NCBI RefSeq assembly: GCF_028750875.1 | Contig: NW_026542597.1 | Span: 81,628,856 to 81,692,855 of the forward strand | Direction: 5' to 3' | From: Macrosteles quadrilineatus | Lineage: Eukaryota; Arthropoda; Insecta; Hemiptera; Cicadellidae | DNA: 64,000 bases | Part shown: positions 23,801 to 30,779 of the stretch, piece by piece | Layout: each line of letters starts with the position of its first letter | Numbering within the stretch: position 1 is the first letter of the stretch | Translations under genes and position numbers: made by a program | Notes under the pieces: generated by a model | What the model was told of the DNA's origin: nothing | Seen by the model: only the letters and a program-made list of their open reading frames with translations | The model's database searches: none

Positions 23801-24789
23801 AAAATGTTGCGGTTCATGGGAAGGTAATAATACCCCCGCCGCAGCAAACCTGCCGACTAAGCGAATTTCCATTTGTCCGAATTGATTTTCAGTTAAATAT
23901 ATTTTAATAACATTAGGTTTAACGAGTACCTAGGTTTGCTGCTACAAGGAAACTAATTAAGTGTGTTTTTGAGTAAAATATTGATAGCTTAGTACAAAAT
24001 AAATAATTTTGCCAAGTTTGATCGAAATATATCCATAAACAAGCAAACTACAACATTTGACAATATTCTCCATAACAATAAAATGGCCGGGAATTTTAAA
24101 TTTAGAATTTTTTCAATTTTCTCTGTTACTAATAATCGAACAAAAATACTTTTATATACTAAATTATTTGTTTTTTTAAGCTCTTTAAAAAGGTCTAAAG
24201 AGAAATCGGGAAATTTTGTGTTTTGAGGGTCAAAAGGGAGAAAAACCAATTTTTACCCCATAAAACCCCCCGTAAAGCCCCGTTCCCATGGTCCGATCGT
24301 GCTGGTTCGCGAACTCATTCAAGTTTATCCCGCTTTACACCTTTAAACCAAATTTCATCAAAATCGGACAAAAATTACTCAAGTTATCGCGTTCACGGAC
24401 GTATATATATATATATATATATATAAGTCTATATATATATACATATATAAAAATTTGAACGAATGGTGTTTTTGGCCTCTGGGGACATCAAAATGAAAAA
24501 GTAAATCGGTCCCGGGTCTAGGTCTTACCGTGCCTCCTACGGTAATAGCTACTTCCCTATAGGGAAATTCGCTAATAACAGACTACCAAGAACTGTTAGC
24601 ATTAATGGGTACAGTTTTTTAACTGGGCTATGCACCACGATCCATAAAAAAATACTAAAAGAAACACAACTATACATCAATTGTAACAATACTTACCATT
24701 GATGAATTGTGATTTTTATGTCTTGAGCCAAACCTATCCCTAATTAGAGATCTACCTAAAGAACCATCGTTTTGTTTTTTCTTTCCCAT
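10721..24789 (-). CDS. Lsg1: Lsg1, 60S ribosomal subunit export/maturation GTPase
   Basis: Cytoplasmic GTPase that releases the export adaptor Nmd3 from pre-60S subunits. Twelve exons, read on minus: 24697-24789, 22756-22878, 22191-22315, 20363-20536, 16535-16787, 15631-15727, 15137-15348, 14734-14853, 13982-14129, 13177-13376, 11706-11812, 10721-10838. They join in frame to 589 aa (human about 658). The GTPase motifs are circularly permuted, as the family requires: G4 NKAD 210-213, G5 SA 238-239, then G1 GYPNVGKSS 327-335 followed by VSATPGKT, then G3 DCPG 371-374. Exon 6 is an acidic insert (D/E-rich, 257-288). The N-terminus (MGKKKQNDGSLGRSL) and the basic C-terminus (KPWKNHKEKRNKREK...YRHLDV) match the family. 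All introns are GT-AG. Introns 1, 3 and 4 hold four copies of an AT-microsatellite repeat family. The reading frame looks intact. Confidence 0.95.
11017..11427. mobile_element. Inverted-repeat element with CCGGACGC motif, enclosing a tRNA-like segment
   Basis: The left end contains GAGGATACGCGTCCGGTAAC and the right end its inverse; the unit ACCGGACGCCTAATCCACGT occurs twice in tandem at the right end and once inverted at the left. It lies in the last Lsg1 intron. In the middle (about 11235-11310, minus) is a tRNA-like segment with A box TGGTGTAGTGG and B box GGTTCGAAACC. Confidence 0.6.
11235..11310 (-). repeat. tRNA-like segment (SINE head), not a confident tRNA gene
   Basis: Read on minus it has an RNA polymerase III A box (TGGTGTAGTGG) and B box (GGTTCGAAACC) at tRNA-like spacing, and an anticodon-arm-like section. 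The outer 5' and 3' parts do not pair as an acceptor stem, so I treat it as a tRNA-derived sequence captured in the surrounding element. Confidence 0.5.
12770..12985 (+). mobile_element. LINE 3'-end fragment with (AAG)n tail
   Basis: The plus-strand translation gives the end of a non-LTR retrotransposon ORF2: a stretch with KIEEYRENWGQHLQRMP, then FNYSPRGKRDVGRPRKGWE, then a stop. It is followed by the simple tail GAAGAAGAAGAAG. The GRPRKRW-like ending is characteristic of RTE/craniofacial-type LINE ORFs. 5' truncated, in Lsg1 intron 10. Confidence 0.65.
14215..14400 (+). mobile_element. tRNA-derived SINE, family 1 copy A
   Basis: The head has an A-box-like TGGTCTAGTGG and a degenerate B box (GGGATAAATCCC). 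The body (CGGATTTTATCTAAGTGATA ... GAAGTAATTTAGGAAATCAT) matches, with changes, the body of the minus-strand copy at 37,390-37,556. It lies in Lsg1 intron 8. Confidence 0.65.
16226..16395 (+). mobile_element. tRNA-derived SINE, family 2 copy A
   Basis: The head GGTGGCTCAGTCCACC resembles a tRNA D arm and A box, with GGTTCTGATCC as a degenerate B box. The body ACAGTACAGTTCACCCTTGT ... GTACCGGCTCACCCTTTGCT recurs inverted at 41,780-41,995. It lies in Lsg1 intron 5. Confidence 0.65.
17245..18002 (+). mobile_element. AT-microsatellite element family (HINE-like), copy 1
   Basis: Begins TACCCCTGCCGCAGCAATCC and ends with a palindrome (TTCCCTATATGGGAA) then ATTCGCTAA. A near-5' segment GCAGCAAACCTG is answered about 95 bp later by its inverse CAGGTTTGCTGC-like sequence, and AGCGAATTT near the 5' end by AAATTCGCT at the 3' end. 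Its (TA)n tract always sits after GGACACAT and before TTGAACG. It encodes nothing. The layout (subterminal inverted repeats, internal microsatellite, 3' palindrome, CTAA end) recalls DINE-1/HINE Helentron derivatives, but the 5' end is not the classical TC. In Lsg1 intron 4. Confidence 0.65.
18625..20041 (+). mobile_element. AT-microsatellite element family, copy 2, split by a Helitron
   Basis: Same family as copy 1 and very close to it in sequence, only about 620 bp further on in the same Lsg1 intron. Its (TA)n tract is interrupted by a ~620 bp Helitron-like insertion at 19,248-19,870, after which the (TA)n tract and the 3' end resume. The insertion is therefore younger than this copy. Confidence 0.65.
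19248..19870 (+). mobile_element. Helitron-like element nested in copy 2
   Basis: Starts TCTTACTAATATTATAAATG, ends in a short GC-rich hairpin (CAAAGCCCGCGGG) and CTAG followed by T, and sits between A and T. TC start, hairpin plus CTAG end and A-T insertion are the Helitron hallmarks. It contains a GC-rich block near GGGCTCCGCCCCAGTGGCTC and an array of 33-35 bp units (about 19,621-19,810) built on GTGAGCGTAGCGAACGA. No Rep/helicase, so non-autonomous. A full minus-strand relative is at 53,301-54,076. Confidence 0.75.
21351..22117 (+). mobile_element. AT-microsatellite element family, copy 3
   Basis: AATACCCCCGCCGCAGCAAA start, (TA)n tract at about 21,919-21,990 and TTCCCTATAGGGAA plus ATTCGCTAA end. 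Lies in Lsg1 intron 3, about 75 bp from the exon 3 donor. More diverged from copies 1-2 than from copies 4 and 5. Confidence 0.7.
22118..22190. other. Short intron spacer
   Basis: Intron sequence between copy 3 and Lsg1 exon 3; nothing further seen. Confidence 0.4.
23016..23157. repeat. Long-stem hairpin repeat in Lsg1 intron 1
   Basis: GGGTACACTTCCATATCTGT with GGCACAAACAAC and GAGTAATATCGAT forms the left arm. The right arm is its inverse with two or three mismatches. Arms are about 55-60 bp with a short AT-rich loop. It ends 28 bp before a pogo-type MITE. Confidence 0.7.
23185..23595. mobile_element. pogo/Tigger-type MITE, subfamily 2 copy B
   Basis: TA-flanked, with ends CAGTAGAGTCCCGCAAACTC and the inverse GAGTTTGTGGGACTCTACTG. 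It is the inverted relative of the copy at 10,208-10,508 with about 100 bp of extra middle. In Lsg1 intron 1. Confidence 0.75.
23829..24575 (+). mobile_element. AT-microsatellite element family, copy 4
   Basis: Starts AATACCCCCGCCGCAGCAAA and ends TTCCCTATAGGGAA then ATTCGCTAA, with (TA)n at about 24,401-24,445. In Lsg1 intron 1. Very similar to copy 5 at 29,727. Confidence 0.7.
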
Positions 24790-25318
24790 TGCAAGTGTGT
24801 TTTTAAATTACTTGTATCAATCACGAATTTCTTTATCCTTAATGATAATATTTTGATTGCTTAGTCAAAACTGAAAAACTGAACCTAAAAACGCAGACAT
24901 AAAAGACTGACAACTAAATGAACCTCTGCTCTGACTGACAATGACAAACATGTGCCGTGCTGCTTCTCTCTCTTCTGCTTCTGCTTTCTGCTGTGCTGAC
25001 TGCTGAGTGACTTTTTTTTCTGCTGAATCAGATGATGTAGATAAAAACAATAAAGTCAAGAGAAGATGAGCAGCATTGATCATTGACTATTGAACATTTC
25101 CGTGATGCATTTACGCATTGGTTAAACATTAATATTATCCTTAAACTGGAATATTGTGTTATTGCCTTCATTTTTTATACTACATGATATATCCGTATTT
25201 GTTGATTCTATATTAAGCCCAGCTACTTTCCTTAACCATTGTTTATTCTCAATTAGGGAAACATGGGATCCGACGTAATGTGTACTACAAGCAAACGGTT
25301 TTAGTTTTTAATGGCAAA
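24790..25318. promoter_or_regulatory. Probable Lsg1 5' UTR and promoter region
   Basis: Sequence upstream of the Lsg1 start on minus. No TATA box or clear initiator was recognised, and no competing gene is seen. The call rests only on position. Confidence 0.3.
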
Positions 25319-25900
25319 TAATAACTAGGATTGCTTTCATAGCAGTGAAAGCCAGTTGAGCGGAGCAATCATGTTTAATGGTTTTTTAAAGCAATCAATG
25401 AAAACAAATGTTTATACATATGCATATGATACAAAATACAAATGTTCCCACACTCAGAACTGATATCCTTTACGACTTCCTCCACCACTTCCTACGTCAC
25501 GTCGTGAACTTGTTTCCCTCCCTTCCCATGGCATTTTCGGATTGTCAATACATTAATCTAACTGTCCCAAAGCGCGTTCCCACACTCAGCAAATTTAGCC
25601 TTTACTACTTCCTTCACCACTTCCTACGTCGTGGACCTGTTTCCCTCCCTTCCTAGAGCATTTTAAGATTGTAGATACATTAATCTAGCTGCCACAGACG
25701 GTTCCCACACACCGCACTGCTGGCCTTTATTTACTACCTGATTCGTCACCACTTTCCTACGTAGTGGACCTGTTTCCCTCCCTTCCCATTGCATTTTAAT
25801 ATTTTAGATACATAACTGCTCCAAAGCGTGCCCATACTCTGCACTTTTCGCCTTTACTTCTTCCTTCGCCACTTCCTACATCGAGGACCTGATTAAGTTT
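25319..25900. repeat. Element with four imperfect ~130 bp tandem units
   Basis: The left edge AACTAGGATTGCTTTCATAG is followed by four diverged units, starting near 25,448, 25,577, 25,704 and 25,831. Each holds a CCCACACTC-like phrase, ACTTCCTACGTC and CCTGTTTCCCTCCCTTCC. The same left edge plus a single unit occurs at 52,424-52,575, so the family varies in unit number. Nothing convincing is encoded. Confidence 0.6.
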
Positions 25901-27336
25901 ATTGCCATATGTATGAGATGGTTTCATGAATGTGATTCACCGAAGATTTTTTTTTTTAGATAAAATGTGTTCCTAAGCATTTGTCACATCTCCTTTCTTA
26001 AAATTCTTTAAAATACATAGATTTTCCTCACTAATGTTAGTAGCCGTTTTGTAACAAGTGTTGTCTGACATTTAATTTGATCTTTCCGGTTTCTTATCCA
26101 AGTCCGGTGGGCGCGGTGGTCTCCATGCGATGCAGATGTGTGGCTTTTGAAATGTTTAACAAAGTTTATAGTTTGTCCAAAGTAAAAGCTATAGTAATTA
26201 CAATTTAATTTTTAAATACGCGATAATTGTAGAATGAATTACAATCTTCTATCTGTGGATGCAGTATTTTATTTAAGGGTTTCTGACTTTAGAAGGCTAT
26301 TTAATTTATTCTCCATATATATTTTTCTCCAATTCGTTAGAAATACTTTGTGTAAAAGTTTCCGTGCAACTAAATGGAACACATATAGTGTTTCCTCTTT
26401 TAGTTCTCCTAACCTTATTTTGTCTTGCTGTGTAGATTTTTCTGGTTATCGATTATGGTGCACCAAAAAATGTTGGCTCAAAAAAGCTAAATTCTTCCTC
26501 TAGTGTTGTGAAAAGAATTTTGCCAGAACATCCACATAAAATAACACAATGCTTATCAAAGCAGGTTATAAAACATACCAGGGAATTAAGCTCTTTTGGG
26601 GGACAATCATTAGTAAACTGTAAACGTTTTTGCTCAAACCATAGGTCTAATTTTATCAAAACCAGCATTAATAAGTTATAACTTTTATGTGACATATCCT
26701 AATGCAATTTTTTTTAAATACTGGTAATCATATAAAAATATGATTCCCTATGTTACTAAGGAGTGTGATTTGTTTGCTTGGCACTAAAATAAATAAATGT
26801 CAGCATAAGCATAGTCCCAAAAATACTTTCATTTATGTACCTATTTCAGACACGATAAGGTTAGTACTGTCCAACATCTTTGCATAAACATTGTTTTTGA
26901 CAATATTTTATTTACAGTTTATATAAATATTAATAATTAACAGTTTGTTAATTAAAACCAGTTAGTTGAAAGTGTTTGTTTCAATTCTAAGTTAACTGTG
27001 TAAATTAGTCGCTTGTTTAAATTCTAAGTTCTAAGTTAAATTTTAAATTCTTGTTTACATTTGCATAAGATAAATATTATTATTTGAAAATATTTATTCT
27101 ACCGAATGTTCGCTAACATTGGGGTATTAAGTTGTGGTGAAAGAGAGCCAAGTATAGTAATCAGTATATTTTTGTTCAGAACTATTGTTTCCCAATGTCG
27201 TAATCTTCTGTGTAATCTTAGCTCAATACAACTGTATTTTTTGTATTTTGGAATTTGCTAGTGAACTGTAAATGGCTTGCAATAAACATAATATACTAGA
27301 GGTTGTCCAGAGGCTGAAGACTCGACCAAAAATATA
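25901..27336. other. No recognised gene; AT-rich spacer
   Basis: Short frames at 26,234-26,503 (+) and 26,453-26,695 (-) show no known domain and no splice context. The last part (about 27,270-27,336) can be read MACNKHNILEVVQRLKTRPK but is cut by the fold-back element that follows; this is too short to call. Confidence 0.4.
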
Positions 27337-28653
27337 CAGGGTGAGTTTTAATTGTCCCCCCCCCAACTTTTTTCTACATTTTTTCAAATATCAATCCCAG
27401 ACCACTTCCAAACATTGTTGGGTAGTAAGTACTTCATTTTGACAAGGTGGTCATTTCCGGCCGCCATCATGGATGCAATATTTTTTTTTAATTGTTAAGG
27501 TGGGGTTGTGACCCATTATTTTGAACTAGATTTTCACCCTGATTACAATGCCGCAAACACTTTTCAAAAATCTTGATCCATTCCAAAGTTATGAGGGCTT
27601 TTTAAAACTTTATTTTTAGCCCATTTTAACATTGTGCATTTACAAACTAAGACCATAATCTCAAAATAGTGCTAGATAAAGATAAGTATACACTACCAGT
27701 CATTGTCGACCTATTTTCACTTGTTTACTGAATTGTTCACAATTGGATTACTGAATGCAGGTATTTAAACCATTATAAATATTCAAACGTAATCCGGAGG
27801 CTAACAACTCTTAGAAATGATATTTTCACTTGGTTATGACAGATGTATTTTTTCGGTCGCCATCTTGGATCCGCCATTTTGAAATGTAATAAATTATTTT
27901 AAATATGAAGGGGGTGTCCCCATCATGTGGGGATAACCATAATATGGGGGGGGGGGAACCCATCATGTGGGGATAACCATAATATGGGGGGGGGGAACCC
28001 ATCATTTCGAATCAATTTTTTAAGCTGAACTCAATTCCATGATCCGTTTTTCATTGTCATATTTTGATTTTAAAATATTGACATTTAAAAAAATTGCAAT
28101 ATTTCATAAATAAAACTTGATAACAAAAAATGATTTGCGGCATTGAGTTAAGCTTAAAAAAGTAGTTCGAAATGATGGGTCACAACACTTCTTTATATTT
28201 GAAATAATTTATCACATTTCAAAATGGCGGAACCAAAGATGGCGGCTGAAAAAAATACATCTGTCATAACCAAGTGAAAATAGGTCGACAATGACTGGTA
28301 GTGTATACTTATCTTTATCTAGCACTATTTTGAGATTATGGTCTTAGCTTGTAAATGCACAATGATAAAATGGGCTAAAAATAAAGTTTTAAAATTCCCT
28401 CATAACTTTGTTGGAATGGATTAATATTTTTTTTAACGGTTAGGGTAAAAATCTAGTTCGGAATAATGTGTCACATGCCCACCTTTACATTTGATAAAAA
28501 TATTTTGCATCCAATATAGCGGATCTAAGATGGCGGCCGGAAATGACCGCCTTGTCAAAATGAAGTACTTACTATGTTTGGAAGTGGTCTGGGATTGATA
28601 TTTGAAGTAATGTAGAAAAAAGTTGGAGGGGGGGGTAATTAAAACTCACCCTG
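27337..28653. mobile_element. 1.3 kb fold-back element with ~640 bp inverted arms
   Basis: TA-flanked (27,335-27,336 and 28,654-28,655). The left arm begins CAGGGTGAGTTTTAATT and the right arm ends with its inverse. The arms stay alignable over their full length: for example GTCATTTCCGGCCGCCATC at left has its inverse at right, and GTATACACTACCAGTCATTG-type sequence appears in both. The centre (about 27,900-28,010) holds two copies of ATGTGGGGATAACCATAATA with runs of 9-10 G. No transposase frame. TA target and CAGGGT termini suggest a Tc1/mariner-type fold-back. Confidence 0.75.
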
Positions 28654-28740
28654 TATAATGTGTGCTTAAAAAATTACATCAAAACTGACAAAGTTTGTGT
28701 AAAAAAGCTGAAAACCATACGCTGTAATAACCATAAAGCT

Positions 28741-28945
28741 GTAGACGACGTAAAAACTTCATCTGTTTCTAAACTTGGAGGAAATAACCAGCCTAACAGT
28801 ATACCTGCGTTAACTGTTAATGGCGAAAAAGTAATGCTTTACAGTATTTAGGAATTATAGAAATATTACAGGAATATTTATTTAAAAAGAAGGTGGGGAC
28901 TGCAGTAAAAAACGCTATCGGAGAAGATTTTTCTGTGGGTGTGCG
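28741..28945 (+). pseudogene. Fragment of a PIP-kinase-like gene
   Basis: About 200 bp closely matching codons ~563-627 of the intact gene at 30,780-32,867 (DDVKT-SVSKLGGNNQPNSIPAL... through GEDFSV). An insertion just after the MLxL codons shifts the frame and gives a TAG, so it cannot encode the kinase. Nothing of the N-terminal or catalytic half was seen nearby. It lies about 90 bp beyond the fold-back element. Most likely a partial duplication of the intact gene, or the remains of a second family member. Confidence 0.75.
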
Positions 28946-29209
28946 TAATCGTTACTCTAAATGGTGTTGCATGCTATTGATAATAATACATTAGTTCAAT
29001 AGGTGAAGGTAATTGTAAATTATCTATTGCATACACCCACGTTTTTCGTTTTAAATCTTACAAGTATTTATACTCTCCACATATTTATAAATTATTTTCT
29101 ATTTTGTAGTAGTGCATTTAAAAACGTTTTGTTTTAAAAAGGTTTTTTCTGTTTATATTTTGTTGTTATTTTGTCACCAGCAAGGGGGTTGCCTATGTTA
29201 ATTGTTTTT

Positions 29210-29350
29210 AAATTTAAACAAATGATGTTTTTGGCCGAATCCTATACTAATGGCATTAACAAAATAAATTGTTTAGACTGTTCCATCTGCAATGTTAATT
29301 AATGTTCATTTTCATTTTCGGGCCAAAAACGTCATTCGTTTATGTTTATG
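29210..29350. repeat. Palindromic segment related to the AT-microsatellite family
   Basis: AAACAAATGATGTTTTTGGCC near 29,217 returns inverted as GGCCAAAAACGTCATTCGTTT near 29,322. The phrase resembles the GAACGAATGGTGTTTTTGGCC stretch found after the (TA)n tract of the five family copies. It may be a fold-back derivative. Confidence 0.45.
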
Positions 29351-29439
29351 ATCCATACCTGTTCTTTTTAAGTATTCGGGGTTTTAGACAACTGATCTTG
29401 TTTAGACAAAAATAATATACGCGTATATATGGATTTAAA

Positions 29440-29602
29440 AAATGAAACTCTTAATAACCTAACATACTAACCAAACTTGCTGTAGGCCTACCATTTCAAA
29501 ATTACGTTTGATAACAGAAAAGGCATGTGGGAAATATCAAATGGAATTTTGAAATCTTACAGCAAGTTTGGTTGGTTATGTTATTAGAGCAGTTTCATTT
29601 CA
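29440..29602. repeat. Fold-back MITE with CAGCAAGTTTGGTTGGTTA arms
   Basis: AAATGAAACTCTTAATAACC plus CATACTAACCAAACTTGCTG forms the left arm; the right arm is its inverse with a few changes, total about 160 bp. The core phrase CAGCAAGTTTGGTTGGTT also occurs twice at 49,350-49,520. Confidence 0.65.
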
Positions 29603-29726
29603 ATATAGTTTTTAAAATTTGTTTTTTGATAGTGTACAATATTAATTTATTGTAGTTGTCATGTCAGCTGTTATGTTTCAATTTGTTAATATCGATATAT
29701 TAGATAAAAAAATAAAATATTAATAT

Positions 29727-30434
29727 AATACCCCCGCCGCAGCAAACCTGCCGACTAAGCGAATTTCCATTTGTATTAATTGATTTTCAATTAAATATAT
29801 TTTAATAACATTAGGTTTAACGAGTACCTAGGTTTGCTGCTACAATGAAACTAATAAAGTGTGTTTTTTGTAAAATATTGATAGCTTAGTACAAAATAAA
29901 TAAATTTGATCAAAATACAAAATATATCCATAAACAAGCAAACTACAGCATTTGACAATATTCTCCATAAGAATAACATGGGAATTTTAAATTTAAAATT
30001 TTTTTAATTTTCTCCGTTACTATTAACCGAACAAAAATACTTTTATATACTAAATTAATTGTTTTTTTAAGCTCTTTAAAAAGGTCTAAAGAGAAATTGG
30101 GAAATTTTGTGTTTTGAGGGTCAAAAGTGAGAATAACCAATTTTTACCCCATAAAACCCCCCGTAAAGCCCCGTTCCCATGGTCCGATCATGCTGGCTCG
30201 CGAACTCATTCAAGTTTATCCCGCTTTACACCTTTAAACCAAATTTCATCAAAATCGGACAAAAATTACTCAAGTTATCGCGTTCACGGACGTATATATA
30301 TATATAAAAAAAATTGAACGAATGGTGTTTTCGGCCTCTGGGGACATCAAAATGAAAAAGTAAATCGGTCCCTGGTCTAGGTCTTACCGTGCTACCTACG
30401 GTAATAGCTACTTCCCTATAGGGAAATTCGCTAA
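29727..30434 (+). mobile_element. AT-microsatellite element family, copy 5
   Basis: Same start and end signatures as copies 3 and 4, with a short (TA)n tract at about 30,295. Its terminal palindrome with ATTCG is immediately repeated once more at 30,438-30,459, a duplication of the 3' end only. It ends about 320 bp upstream of the PIP-kinase-like start codon. Confidence 0.7.
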
Positions 30435-30704
30435 AATTCCCTATAGGGAAATTCGATAAAAAAAATCATCGATAATAATGAATATTCCCTTCAACAAAAA
30501 AGTACCGACAAATTTTACAAACAAACAGACATCAGAGTATTTACTGTATTGTCAGTCAACAGTATAAGTGTAAATACATATTTCAAGTGTTATTAGACAT
30601 ATTTTTATTAACTTTTGGTAGAGAATGAATGACACACAAGTGGGACTGTGGTTGTCAATCCCTATTTGAACAACTGTGCACTTGTAATGTTCATGACAAC
30701 CCCT

Positions 30705-30760
30705 ACACATATATAAGTTGCGTTACCGTGTTCAAATTTATCATCATTTTATACATAAAC
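30705..30760 (+). promoter_or_regulatory. TATA-like promoter of the PIP-kinase-like gene
   Basis: TATATAAG at 30,710-30,717 lies 63 bases before the ATG at 30,780. A start site about 30 bases downstream (near TCATCATTTT, 30,741) would leave a 5' UTR of about 40 bases. Placement is inferred from spacing only. Confidence 0.5.
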
Positions 30761-30779
30761 TAGACTTTGTTAACGTAAC

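Noticed and set aside
24865..25083. 72-codon minus-strand frame upstream of Lsg1 (MINAAHLLLTLLFLSTS...)
   Set aside because: A hydrophobic start suggests a signal peptide, but it lies in the likely Lsg1 promoter/5' UTR and has no recognisable continuation.
25408..26695. Small frames in the 25.4-26.7 kb spacer
   Set aside because: The first lies in the ~130 bp tandem repeat; the others have no motif, partner exon or repeat support.
21742..30317. Frames with KNQFLPHKTP ... SSYRVHGRIYIYI in copies 3, 4 and 5
   Set aside because: Same repeat family read in another frame. The similarity is that of DNA repeats, with no sign of protein-level constraint.
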